From Rhodoferax mekongensis (lineage in GTDB: Bacteria; Pseudomonadota; Gammaproteobacteria; Burkholderiales; Burkholderiaceae_C), in contig NZ_CP132507.1 of NCBI RefSeq assembly GCF_032191775.1, forward strand, positions 3,807,001-3,871,000: a stretch of 64,000 nucleotides of DNA, written 5' to 3'. The translations under genes were made by a program, and so were the position numbers. Each line of letters begins with the position of its first letter. The stretch's first letter is position 1. This document shows positions 17,416 through 25,188 of the stretch, piece after piece. The notes beneath the pieces are model-generated. The model was not told the DNA's origin. It saw only the letters and a list, made by a program, of their open reading frames with translations, and did not search any database.

Positions 17416-18846
17416 TTATTCCTTTTTCTTGTCCAATACTTTTCCAACAACCTTCGACAAAACGTCGTAAAGCGGATGAGAAGCAGGTTCTACGGGACTG
17501 CCCTTTGCCGGGTTGTTACGAATTTCAAGGAAAACCTCCGCCGTGATTTCCTCCTCATATTTAGGCGCCTGCCTCTTGAATCCATCTACGGACATCGCTA
17601 ACGCGGCTTTGTGGGCGTACTCGCGCTCCAAGTGGAAAAAGTCTGCAAACGTTTTGGTATAAAAACCCGTCAACCATGTGGCGGGCACCATCAACAAAAC
17701 CTTGCCAAGCACTCCGTACCAACTCTCATGGGCTGTATCACTCACTCTCGGAAAAAAGTCACCAAATAAACCGGGCAATAAATGGGCAGCCAATGGCAAT
17801 GCAGACAGAACCAAAATCGCAATTGAAACCATGAACCCAGTTCTTGCGGCAGTCATTCGGTCTTCATATCGCTTCCGAGTCACCTCTAAGCTCTTGGCGA
17901 GCCCTGCGGTCGTTGACCCCGAAATCATCGCGTCTGCAAGCGTCGTTAAACGATCAATCTCTGTTTCTCGCTTGACGTTTGCATCCGTAGCAGTTTTTGA
18001 GTCTGTTTGGAACTGCGTGAATTCCGAATTTCGAGCATCCAATTCCTTTTGAAACGCCTCAAATTTGCTCGTGTAGGTCCCGATTAGCGCCTCCAATTTG
18101 TCCGAATTTGCCCCAACCGTTTTAATTTGCTCTACCAGCGTAGCGACGTTACTCGCATCCGCTGCAGCCTTGACTTGAACTTCGCGCAAACTGGCAACTA
18201 CCGTTTGAGCCTGCACGACATGGTCCCGGGCCTCCTTCTCGTGCGCTGCGACTTGTAATGCAGTGGCAGAAACATCCGCACCCTGTTCTTGCGTTTGCCT
18301 TCGAAGCAGTTCGGCTTCACGATTTGCATTGCCAAAGGCTTCCACACGCTGCAAAAGATCCGCCACCCCATTGGCTTTGCAAAGCGGAAGAAACATGCCA
18401 ATCGCGCCGACCAAATAATTCAGCGCTGGATGCATTTGCTGAAAATTTGGAGTCACGTCCACGGCCGAGACATTCGTCGGTCCGTCCATCAACTGCCAAA
18501 GGAAATTGTCGTTCCCATCCTGGATGGTGAGACCATCACGCCATGGCGACCTCAGCTGGCTGAGAGACCCGTCCAAATGACGCTGAAAGTTCAGCAGGTG
18601 CGCGCGCAGTTCAGCAAGTTTCGATCCAATAACCAGATGCGCAACATCGCTTTCATTTTGTGGACGCAAAGAAAACAAGACCTCGAAGACCAAGTCGACA
18701 CGACGGCGAAAAACTTCCATCGACTGCTGGTCAAGTACTGGCCGTTGCCTTCCAAAGTCATAACTTCCATTGACCAACAGATCATTTAGGCTCCCCCACG
18801 CAATGCGTGAAGTTTCCAATTCCTTGTAAAGCGCGTTGATGGTCAT
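17416..18846 (-). CDS. coiled-coil protein with two membrane helices, unknown function
   Basis: A 476-residue protein I do not recognise. Residues about 1-175 are a globular, mostly helical domain; about 175-335 are a long Ala/Gln/Glu/Lys-rich coiled coil; two hydrophobic helices follow (near GFMVSIAILVLSALPLAAHLL and WYGVLGKVLLMVPATWLTGFY), and the last 80 residues are charged and probably cytoplasmic. The C-terminal part resembles a DUF6161-like layout, which I cannot confirm. Its ATG overlaps the stop of the HsdR remnant (ATGA), and the AlbA_2 gene follows. The gene looks more AT-rich than its neighbours, which suggests transfer. Confidence 0.65.
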   Translation of the reverse strand: MTINALYKELETSRIAWGSLNDLLVNGSYDFGRQRPVLDQQSMEVFRRRVDLVFEVLFSLRPQNESDVAHLVIGSKLAELRAHLLNFQRHLDGSLSQLRSPWRDGLTIQDGNDNFLWQLMDGPTNVSAVDVTPNFQQMHPALNYLVGAIGMFLPLCKANGVADLLQRVEAFGNANREAELLRRQTQEQGADVSATALQVAAHEKEARDHVVQAQTVVASLREVQVKAAADASNVATLVEQIKTVGANSDKLEALIGTYTSKFEAFQKELDARNSEFTQFQTDSKTATDANVKRETEIDRLTTLADAMISGSTTAGLAKSLEVTRKRYEDRMTAARTGFMVSIAILVLSALPLAAHLLPGLFGDFFPRVSDTAHESWYGVLGKVLLMVPATWLTGFYTKTFADFFHLEREYAHKAALAMSVDGFKRQAPKYEEEITAEVFLEIRNNPAKGSPVEPASHPLYDVLSKVVGKVLDKKKE

Positions 18847-19016
18847 GGAGTTGTCCCTTTTGTTTGGTCTGGTGCAAATGCTGCTGCGAGAAATGACGGC
18901 CTCAGCACCTGCGCGTGTTGGAGGTTGGCTTTCGCCTCACCACAGACGCGCCAACCGGCCGCGACAAGCAGCGCATCGATGCTGACTCTGGCTTCTTGCT
19001 CTGGCGTCATGCCCAT
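18843..19016 (-). pseudogene. hsdR: remnant of type I restriction enzyme R subunit (HsdR), N-terminal 57 codons
   Basis: A short frame starting MGMTPEQEARVSIDALLVAA and continuing GWRVC. This is the characteristic N-terminus of type I restriction HsdR proteins (pattern MTPE..AR..IDALL.AAGW.V), whose full length is about 800-1,100 residues. After about 33 residues similarity fades and the frame ends at a TGA that overlaps the next gene's ATG. Either the enzyme was truncated when the coiled-coil gene was joined on, or the fragment survives as a short leader peptide. Translation could start at 19016 or 19010. No hsdM or hsdS is in the window. Confidence 0.7.
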
Positions 19017-19045
19017 ATTTTTTCCCTTTTCACCATTCTAGGTTA

Positions 19046-19097
19046 AAAACAAAAAAGAGCCGCTAGCCCACATGGAATGTGCGCGAGCAGCTCTTTT
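19046..19097 (-). terminator. rho-independent terminator of the murA-like gene, built from a family A repeat
   Basis: On the minus strand, 33 bases after the murA-like stop, AAGAGCTGCT pairs with AGCGGCTCTT around an inner hairpin CACATTCCATGTG, and TTTTTTGTTTTT follows. The hairpin is made of repeat sequence, so the repeat seems to have become the transcription end. Confidence 0.75.
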
Positions 19098-19108
19098 ATT
19101 GATAGCAA
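19061..19108 (+). repeat. family A dispersed repeat downstream of the murA-like gene
   Basis: Contains CTAGCCCACATGGAATGTGC then GCGAGCAGCTCTTTTATTGATAGC (given in two parts). It is the outer flank of the accessory block, in direct orientation with the copy at 15480. Confidence 0.8.
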
Positions 19109-19129
19109 GCACGCTTTCGCGTGCTGCCT

Positions 19130-20410
19130 TCAGTTGGGCTTGTGGGTGATGCGTGCGCCCAGGGCGAGCAGCTTTTCGTCCAGCTTTTCGTAGCCACGCT
19201 GGATCATGTTGGCGTTCTGCACCGTGGACTTGCCGCTGGCGCACAAGGCGGCGCCCAACAGGGCCATGCCGGCTCGGATGTCGGGGCTTGGCAAGGTGGT
19301 GCCGCGCAGGCGGCTCTTGCCGCTGATGACCACGCGGTGCGGGTCGCACACCACGGCGGCGGCGCCCATGCCGATGAGCTTGTCCACAAAGTACAGGCGC
19401 GACTCAAACATCTTCTCGAAGAACAGCACATTGCCTTCGACCTGCGTGGCGAGCGTGATCATGCAGCTCATCTGGTCGGTGGCGAACTGGGGCCAGGGGC
19501 CGTCGCCAATCACCGGCATGGCGCCATCAAAGTCGCGGGTGACCTGCATGCGCTGGTTGCCGGACAGGAAGATGTGTTTGTCATGCAAATCAATCTTCAC
19601 GCCCAGGGTCTCGAACACGCGGTGGCACATGCCGTAGGCGTGTTTGTCGGTGCCCTCCACCGTGATTTCGCCACCGGTGGCAGCGGCCAGCGCCAGGTAA
19701 GACGCCGCCTCGATGTGGTCGTGGCACACGGTGTAGGTGGCGCCGTGCAGCGAATCCACGCCCTCCACGCTGAGCTGGTTGGTGCCTATGCCGCTGATCT
19801 TGGCGCCCATGGCATTGAGCAGGTGGGCCAGGTCTTGCACATGCGGCTCGCAGGCGGCGTTGCGGATCAGGGTGTGGCCCCGGCTCACGGCAGCAGCCAT
19901 GAGGATGTGCTCGGTGCCGGTGACCGAGGGCTCGTCAAAAAACAGCTCGGCGCCGGTGAGTGGGCCGGACATGGTGAAGTCGTACACGCCATTGATGCTG
20001 ACCTTGGCGCCCAGCTTCATGAGGCCGTAAAAGTGCGTGTCCAAGCGGCGGCGGCCGATAACGTCGCCTCCCGGCGGATACAGACGCGCGGAGCCGGTGC
20101 GATGCAAGAGGCCTGCCACACACAGGATGGACGTACGCACCTTGTTGCACAGGGCCTGGCCGATTTCGCTGGTGCGCACGCTGGCCACATGGATGCTGAC
20201 GCGCTCGCCGCTGCGTTCGACCTTGCCGCCGATTTCGACGATCACGTCCAGCATATGGCGCACGTCGATGATGTCGGGCACGTTGTCGAGGATGACTTCC
20301 TGGTCCGTCAGGATGCAGGCCGCAATCATGGGCAGGATGGCGTTTTTGTTGCCGGAAGCGCGAATGGTGCCTCGCAGGGGCACGCCGCCTTCAATTTCAA
20401 ATGTCGACAT
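19130..20410 (-). CDS. murA: MurA-like UDP-GlcNAc enolpyruvyl transferase with Asp at the catalytic Cys
   Basis: A 426-residue EPSP-synthase-fold enzyme of the MurA family, which adds enolpyruvate from PEP to UDP-GlcNAc in peptidoglycan synthesis. Lys22-Asn23 (ASGNKNAILP) and the C-terminal RGYEKLDEKLLALGA are intact. The fosfomycin-target loop, PGGC in E. coli (Cys115), is PPGGDVIGRR here, so Asp116 replaces the Cys. Mycobacterial and chlamydial MurA have the same change and are active but fosfomycin-resistant. It is not beside hisG, where the main betaproteobacterial murA often lies, so this may be a second copy. The symbol is therefore tentative. Confidence 0.8.
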   Translation of the reverse strand: MSTFEIEGGVPLRGTIRASGNKNAILPMIAACILTDQEVILDNVPDIIDVRHMLDVIVEIGGKVERSGERVSIHVASVRTSEIGQALCNKVRTSILCVAGLLHRTGSARLYPPGGDVIGRRRLDTHFYGLMKLGAKVSINGVYDFTMSGPLTGAELFFDEPSVTGTEHILMAAAVSRGHTLIRNAACEPHVQDLAHLLNAMGAKISGIGTNQLSVEGVDSLHGATYTVCHDHIEAASYLALAAATGGEITVEGTDKHAYGMCHRVFETLGVKIDLHDKHIFLSGNQRMQVTRDFDGAMPVIGDGPWPQFATDQMSCMITLATQVEGNVLFFEKMFESRLYFVDKLIGMGAAAVVCDPHRVVISGKSRLRGTTLPSPDIRAGMALLGAALCASGKSTVQNANMIQRGYEKLDEKLLALGARITHKPN

Positions 20411-20534
20411 GGTGAGATTCAGTGTTGGGAGGCCGGGGTTTTCCGGCCGAGGGGGAGATTGTTACCGCTCCGGGCACGATTCATGTAACTTTGTGCTGTA
20501 ACGGTTACAGGAACCGCGACGTAGTTGGCACTTT

Positions 20535-21251
20535 TCAGGCGGCCAGCCAGCGGGCGAAGGCGGTGTTGACGGCGTCGGGCTGCTCCAGGGTGGCCATGTG
20601 GCCGCAGTCCTCCAGCACCACCAGCTCGGCGCGCACTGCGTGCATGGCGTCCACCATGGCCTGGTGCTGCTCGGGCGGGCTCCAGGCGTCTTGCCGGCCG
20701 GTGAGCACCAGCGTAGCGCAGGTGATGCCGGCCAGCACCGGAGAGGCGTCAGGCCGGGTGAGAAGCGCGTTGATTTGCGCTGCAAACTGGGCGGGGCTGC
20801 TGCGCTCCAGCATGGCCAGCACTTGCTCGAACACCGGGCCGCCCACCACGGCGGGGTGCACCATGGGGCGCGCCCACATGGCGCCCATGGCCCGCATGCC
20901 GGCGCGCTGCGCGTGCGACAGCAAGGCCATGCGGCCGGCTTTTTCTTTGGCGCCGGCTTCGCCTTCGGCCAAGGGGTGCACGCCGGTGTCCAGCAAGGCT
21001 ACGCGCTCCACCCGCTCGGGGGCCAGACGCATCACCTCCAGGGCCACGCGCCCGCCCATGCTGTGGCCGGCCAGGGCAAACGTAGCGGGGGCGTCGGCCA
21101 ACACCTGCTGCGCCATGGCGGTGAGCGAGTCGGTCAGGCCCCAGTCCATCACCATGCAGTGGTGGGTGGCGGACAAGGCCTGCACCTGCGGCGCCCAGAC
21201 GGCGGCGTCGCACATCAGGCCGGGGAGCAATACGAGGTTTTTGGTAGTCAA
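20535..21251 (-). CDS. alpha/beta hydrolase
   Basis: A 238-residue alpha/beta-fold hydrolase. The nucleophile elbow is GHSMGG, the acid is probably in TGRQDAWSP, and the His in DCGHMATLEQP. No lid or signal peptide is seen. The start is a TTG within ATTTGACTACC, bases that belong to the edge of a family A repeat, so the original start codon may have been altered by the insertion; the first conserved residues NLVLLPGLMCDAAVW follow at once. Substrate unknown. The neighbours, a murA-like gene and a two-component system, give no clue. Confidence 0.82.
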   Translation of the reverse strand: MTTKNLVLLPGLMCDAAVWAPQVQALSATHHCMVMDWGLTDSLTAMAQQVLADAPATFALAGHSMGGRVALEVMRLAPERVERVALLDTGVHPLAEGEAGAKEKAGRMALLSHAQRAGMRAMGAMWARPMVHPAVVGGPVFEQVLAMLERSSPAQFAAQINALLTRPDASPVLAGITCATLVLTGRQDAWSPPEQHQAMVDAMHAVRAELVVLEDCGHMATLEQPDAVNTAFARWLAA

Positions 21252-21297
21252 ATCAGGCTCCAGCGCCCGCGGAATATGCGCGAGCAGCTATCAAAAA
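21249..21297 (+). repeat. family A dispersed repeat between hydrolase and sensor kinase
   Basis: Reads CAAATCAGGCTCCAGCGCCC, then GCGGAATATGCGCGAGCAGC, then TATCAAAA. Its left end supplies the TTG start of the hydrolase on the opposite strand. This copy is the cleanest full-length one in the window. Confidence 0.9.
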
Positions 21298-21352
21298 CAT
21301 AGTGAACTCATGAAAGCGCCAGGGCAAAAATTTGCCTGCCCGGCGCTGCAGC

Positions 21353-22756
21353 TCACACTGTAGCGGCTGGCAAGGCGATTTCAATCGCCAAGCCCGGCTG
21401 GGCATTGCGCACCGCGAAGCTGCCGCCATGCGCCTGCGCCACCAGGCGGCACAGGTACAGGCCCAGCCCCACGCCGCCGCCTTCGCGGGTACGGGCGGCA
21501 TCAGGCCGGAAGAAGGGCTGACCGAGGTTGGGGAGCTGGTTTTCCTCCACACCAGTGCCGAAATCGCGCACCGTGATCGACAACTGCCCGTCCGTCCAAT
21601 GCACGGTGATTTGTGGTGCCGCGGATGCACCCGCGCTGTGACGCAAGGCGTTGTCCAGCAGGTTGCGCACCAGCAGTCGGATGCGGGTCGGGTCCAGCTG
21701 CAGACAGGGCAAGGCGAGGGGCACATGCATGTCGATGGCAGGGCCGGCATCAGCTTCCGCGGAGTGGGCGGTTTGCAGCTCGCAGACCACGTCTTCCACC
21801 AATGCGCGCACGTCTACCGCCTCGCGGTGGAGCGCGGCATGCGGGCTGGCCAGGCGCTCGCTTTCCAGCAAGTCGGTGACGAGGTCGCGCATGAGGGCCA
21901 GATCGCGCAAAAGGGCATCGCGGCCGGGCTGCACGTCGGCCGTTTCAGGCAGCAGCTCGGTATTCAGCCGGGCGCGGGTGAGCGGGCTGCGCAGCTCGTG
22001 GCTGATGGCCAGCAACAAGGTGCGCTTGGCTTCCAACATCTGGTGGATGTCGGCGCCCATGGTGTTGATGGTGGCGGCCAGCTCACCCAGCTCGTCCGGG
22101 TGGTGGGAGCGGCGCACGGGAATAGCCTGTGCAAAGTCGCCCGCGCCAAAGCGCAGGGCGCCTGCGCGAATGTCGTCCAACGGGCGCAGCATGCGGCGTA
22201 CCCGCACATAGGCCAGCGTGGTGAGCACCAACAGGCTGAACAGCGTGACCCAGCCAATGAAGCGCGGGCGGTCATGCCAGGCCTGCACACTCACCCCGAA
22301 CTGAATGCGGTGGCCATCTGCCGTGGTGCGCACATAGAAGCGGGGGCTCTCGGGGTCAGCCGGTTTGTCGTCCATCCAGTCGTGCTGGTTGTCGGGTTGC
22401 TCCGGGTTGCTGCGCCAGTTGATCTGCGGGCCGCTGATGCGCACGCTCAAGGGCAGGCGCTGGGTGATGGCGCGAGCGCGCTCAATGTCGGGCGGGTCGC
22501 CAATCTCAACGGCCAGTTTGTCGATGTAGTCGGCCACCAGCGGCTTGGCCGCATCGCGCCAACCGATGCTGAGCGCCGCCTGCATGCCGAACATGAAAGT
22601 GGTTGCCATGGCCAGGGCCAGCAGCACAAACATGGCAATCAGCCGCACGCGCAGCGAGTGCACCAAGGCGTGTTTGGCCTGGCGCTGGGCCTGGATGCAG
22701 GCCTTGAACGCCGGCCAGCCCCGGCAGACGCGCCACCAATCAGCCCACATGCTCAT
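21353..22756 (-). CDS. sensor histidine kinase (CpxA/EnvZ-like)
   Basis: A 467-residue membrane kinase. Helix 1 is at about 41-63, a periplasmic sensor of about 110 residues follows, and helix 2 is near GWVTLFSLLVLTTLAYV with a HAMP linker. The phosphoacceptor is in AISHELRSPLTR, and the ATPase domain has the N box NLLDNALRHS and G boxes DFGTGV and GGGVGLGLYL. Its ATG overlaps the response-regulator stop (ATGA), so they are translationally coupled. With the CpxP/Spy-like lipoprotein upstream, the set resembles an envelope-stress Cpx system. The signal is not known. Confidence 0.92.
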   Translation of the reverse strand: MSMWADWWRVCRGWPAFKACIQAQRQAKHALVHSLRVRLIAMFVLLALAMATTFMFGMQAALSIGWRDAAKPLVADYIDKLAVEIGDPPDIERARAITQRLPLSVRISGPQINWRSNPEQPDNQHDWMDDKPADPESPRFYVRTTADGHRIQFGVSVQAWHDRPRFIGWVTLFSLLVLTTLAYVRVRRMLRPLDDIRAGALRFGAGDFAQAIPVRRSHHPDELGELAATINTMGADIHQMLEAKRTLLLAISHELRSPLTRARLNTELLPETADVQPGRDALLRDLALMRDLVTDLLESERLASPHAALHREAVDVRALVEDVVCELQTAHSAEADAGPAIDMHVPLALPCLQLDPTRIRLLVRNLLDNALRHSAGASAAPQITVHWTDGQLSITVRDFGTGVEENQLPNLGQPFFRPDAARTREGGGVGLGLYLCRLVAQAHGGSFAVRNAQPGLAIEIALPAATV

Positions 22757-23469
22757 GCGGCACTTCCTGCCGCTGATGCTGCCAAAGGAGCCAAAGCCAG
22801 CGTGTAGCCGGCGTTGCGCAAGGTTTTGATGCAGTCCAGCGGCTCCAGCTTTTTGCGCAGGCGGCTGACCACAATGTCCACCGCGCGGGTATAGAGCTCG
22901 GCCTCATGACCGCGCAGCTGGTTCAGGATGTCGTCACGGCTGAACACCTTGCCCGGCGCTCGGGCCAGCAGGAGCAGCAAATCAAACTCGGTCCCGGTAA
23001 GGTCCACCGCGTCGCCATTGCGCAGCACTGTGCGGGTAGCCACGTCGATGCGCAGACCCTGAAAGCACAGGTGGTTGGGGTCGGCCGCTGCAGCCTTGGG
23101 CGCGGCGGGGGCACGGCGGCGAAGCACGGTTTGCACGCGGGCGACCAGCTCGCGTGGCTCAAACGGCTTGGGCACATAGTCGTCCGCACCCAGTTCCAGG
23201 CCCACCACGCGGTCCATCACCTCGCCACGCGCGGTGAGCATCACGATGGGCAGGTCGCTGTCTTTGCGTATGGCGCGGCACAGGGCAAAACCATCCATCT
23301 CGGGCAGCATCACATCCAGAATGGCCGCATCAATGCCGCCCTGCGCCAGCCGCGCCAGACCATCGCTGGGGCGCAGGCAATGCTCCAGCGCCATGTCGAA
23401 GCGCGCAAAGTAGGCGGCCAAGGGGCCGCCGAGCTGGGTGTCGTCATCGATGAGCAAAATGCGGTGCAT
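22753..23469 (-). CDS. OmpR-family response regulator (CpxR-like)
   Basis: A 238-residue two-domain regulator. The receiver has the acidic pair IDDDTQLG, phosphoacceptor Asp in AAILDVMLPEMDG, and Lys in DDYVPKPFEP. The C-terminal winged helix includes GTEFDLLLLLARAPGKVFSR and the recognition region RAVDIVVSRLRKKLEP. It is cognate to the overlapping kinase. A possible target is the inverted repeat at 24334-24354 before the operon's first gene. Confidence 0.93.
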   Translation of the reverse strand: MHRILLIDDDTQLGGPLAAYFARFDMALEHCLRPSDGLARLAQGGIDAAILDVMLPEMDGFALCRAIRKDSDLPIVMLTARGEVMDRVVGLELGADDYVPKPFEPRELVARVQTVLRRRAPAAPKAAAADPNHLCFQGLRIDVATRTVLRNGDAVDLTGTEFDLLLLLARAPGKVFSRDDILNQLRGHEAELYTRAVDIVVSRLRKKLEPLDCIKTLRNAGYTLALAPLAASAAGSAA

Positions 23470-23474
23470 AGGCG

Positions 23475-23792
23475 TCAGTGGGTTGCGGGCCTATTGTCAC
23501 CGCCCAAAAGCAGGCTGCGGTGGCGCTGGATCAGGCTGCGCAGGCGGTCGCGCTCGGCATCGGCCAGCCGGTCAAACAGGTCAGCCGCCTTTTGCACTTC
23601 GTGCAGCACCTGGGGCACGTAACCGGGCCGGCGCTCCAGCAGGCGCAGGGCGTGCTCCCGGTCAAAGCGCGGGCCCCACACCAGGGCCATGACTTCGGCG
23701 TGAGGTTCTTCATAGCCCTCCAGCACCACGGCCCCGTAGGCGCGCAAGGGTGCTGCAATGGCGCTCAGGGTTGCGGGCGCCATGACGATCAA
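23475..23792 (-). CDS. small helical protein between the two-component system and Spy-like gene
   Basis: A 105-residue protein I do not recognise. There is no signal peptide or membrane helix. Residues 50-95 are a strongly helical, Arg/Leu-rich stretch (HALRLLERRPGY, then ADLFDRLADAERDRLRSL) faintly like CpxP-type regulators. Its start overlaps the stop of the Spy-like gene (ATGA) and it ends 5 bases before the response-regulator start, so it belongs to the same operon and may modulate the sensor. That role is inference. Confidence 0.6.
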   Translation of the reverse strand: MIVMAPATLSAIAAPLRAYGAVVLEGYEEPHAEVMALVWGPRFDREHALRLLERRPGYVPQVLHEVQKAADLFDRLADAERDRLRSLIQRHRSLLLGGDNRPATH

Positions 23793-24277
23793 CCCCGGCT
23801 GAACCAGTGACCGCGACCGTCCATGTAGTCGCGCACCCTCTGTTGCTGGGCGGGGTTCAGGCTGTTGTAGAAGTTGGCCATGGCCGCAATGACTTCGGGG
23901 CTCTTGGTCTGGATGGCGGCGGTTTTGTCGTTAATCAGGGTCTGGGCGCGGGTGGCGTCAAATTTGTCGCCGGCCACAAGTGCCTTCATTTCAGCGCGCG
24001 GGTCTTGGGTCTGGCCGATCAGGGCCAAACGCTGCTCGAACATCTTGTCACCCACCAAGGCCAGCAGCTTCTTCTGGTCAGCGTTCAGGTCGAGCTTGCC
24101 GCCCAATTTGTCGACCATCCTGTCGCGCTGGGTGGCGTATTGCTCGGCGCTCATGTTGGCACCGAAATCATGCGGGCGGTGGCCACAGGCTGCGAGGCCA
24201 CCGACCAGCACCAGGGCGGTCACGGCACCGATGAGCGTACGTTTGGCATGGCTACGAAGGAAGAAGTTGGTCATCAC
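23789..24277 (-). CDS. Spy/CpxP-like periplasmic lipoprotein
   Basis: A 162-residue envelope protein. A signal sequence ends in the lipobox LVGGLAAC, so it is probably lipid-anchored. The mature part is all-helical, with KLDLNADQKKLLALVGDKM and FYNSLNPAQQQRVRDYM, two LTxxQ-like helix starts typical of CpxP/Spy chaperones. CpxP restrains the CpxA kinase until misfolded proteins titrate it away. As first gene of an operon with a Cpx-like pair, a feedback role is likely. Confidence 0.8.
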   Translation of the reverse strand: MMTNFFLRSHAKRTLIGAVTALVLVGGLAACGHRPHDFGANMSAEQYATQRDRMVDKLGGKLDLNADQKKLLALVGDKMFEQRLALIGQTQDPRAEMKALVAGDKFDATRAQTLINDKTAAIQTKSPEVIAAMANFYNSLNPAQQQRVRDYMDGRGHWFSRG

Positions 24278-24333
24278 GGTCTTTCTGAACCCAGTCGGGT
24301 AGTTGGAATATGACCGTGATGGTGCCGCCGCTG

Positions 24334-24354
24334 CCCTGACACAGGTTGTCAGGG
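24334..24354. promoter_or_regulatory. perfect inverted repeat upstream of the Spy-like/two-component operon
   Basis: CCCTGACA and TGTCAGGG flank the 5-base spacer CAGGT, 57 bases before the Spy-like ATG. No T-run follows on either strand, so an operator is more likely than a terminator. It does not match the E. coli CpxR box. Confidence 0.45.
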
Positions 24355-24392
24355 CGGTTGCGGTTTGTTTCAGTTTATTTCAAGCAGCGCGC

Positions 24393-25085
24393 TTACTTCT
24401 TGCTGCCTCCGCCACCGCCGCCATGCCCGCCGCCATGGCCGGAGCCCGAGGTGCTGCGGTTGCTGCCCGCATTCTCATCGCGCCCGGTGTCATGCCCGGT
24501 CTTGCCGGCATGGTGCCCTGCGTGGTCCTCGCGGGAAGCGCCCGCCTTGGATTTATCCGTCTTGCTGGCACTGACCACGGCACCGAGCTTGATGCCCAAG
24601 CTGTGCGCAATCTCGCCCCAGCCACTACCGGACTGACGCTGGGTCAACACCCCTGCAAGGCTGGTGGTAGATGTCGGCGAAGTAACCACGCCGCCGTTAA
24701 GGGCCGCGCTCAACTGCGCAGGGGTGGGGTTGGTGATGCCCTGTTGGGCTAGCGACGCCTTGGCAAGAGACAAAGCAATATTGACCTCGCCGTTCCCCAG
24801 CTTGCCGGTGCTGGGCGTGAAGCTGGTGGAAGAGGTCGTGCCGGAGCCTGTCAGCGTGACGGTGCTGCCGGTTTGCAAACTGGTGATCAAGGCCGTTGCA
24901 TTGGCCTTGGAGCCCGCCCATGGGGTGTATTCGGCAACCAGCTTGGTGTTGGCTGCAGTTGATTTAGTAGCAGTGGTGGTGGTGCTCGACGTCTGTGCAT
25001 GCAGCATCTGCCAGGGTGCCAACATCCCCCAAGCCGTCATTCCGGCCACAAGAACTCTACGGGCTGCCTTGAGCGTGGGGACCAT
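24393..25085 (-). CDS. exported protein with His/Gly-rich tail, paralogue of the 13191 protein
   Basis: About 230 residues from the ATG at 25085, which has AGAGAGG five bases upstream; an ATG five codons earlier is less well placed. A signal peptide ends near WQMLHAQT. After a Thr/Ser-rich stretch the conserved domain runs GKLGNGEVNIALSLAKASLA, then TPAQLSAALNGGV and GSGWGEIAHSLGI, aligning without large gaps to the protein at 13191-13895. The tail is rich in His, Gly, Ser and Asp (HAGHHAGKTGHD, then HGGGHGGGGGGSKK), suggesting metal binding, whereas the paralogue's tail is polylysine-like. Function unknown. Confidence 0.68.
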   Translation of the reverse strand: MVPTLKAARRVLVAGMTAWGMLAPWQMLHAQTSSTTTTATKSTAANTKLVAEYTPWAGSKANATALITSLQTGSTVTLTGSGTTSSTSFTPSTGKLGNGEVNIALSLAKASLAQQGITNPTPAQLSAALNGGVVTSPTSTTSLAGVLTQRQSGSGWGEIAHSLGIKLGAVVSASKTDKSKAGASREDHAGHHAGKTGHDTGRDENAGSNRSTSGSGHGGGHGGGGGGSKK

Positions 25086-25188
25086 AAAAACCTCTCTCAT
25101 TCGTTTACGACACCAAAGACTTCAGTGTAAGCACGGATGTGCTGACATGGGTGGCTATGTGTTACCCGTTGTCAGCAAGTGCTACAAA

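Noticed and set aside
21332..22807. A 491-codon plus-strand open frame opposite the sensor kinase
   Set aside because: Antisense shadow; the kinase motifs on the other strand are complete.
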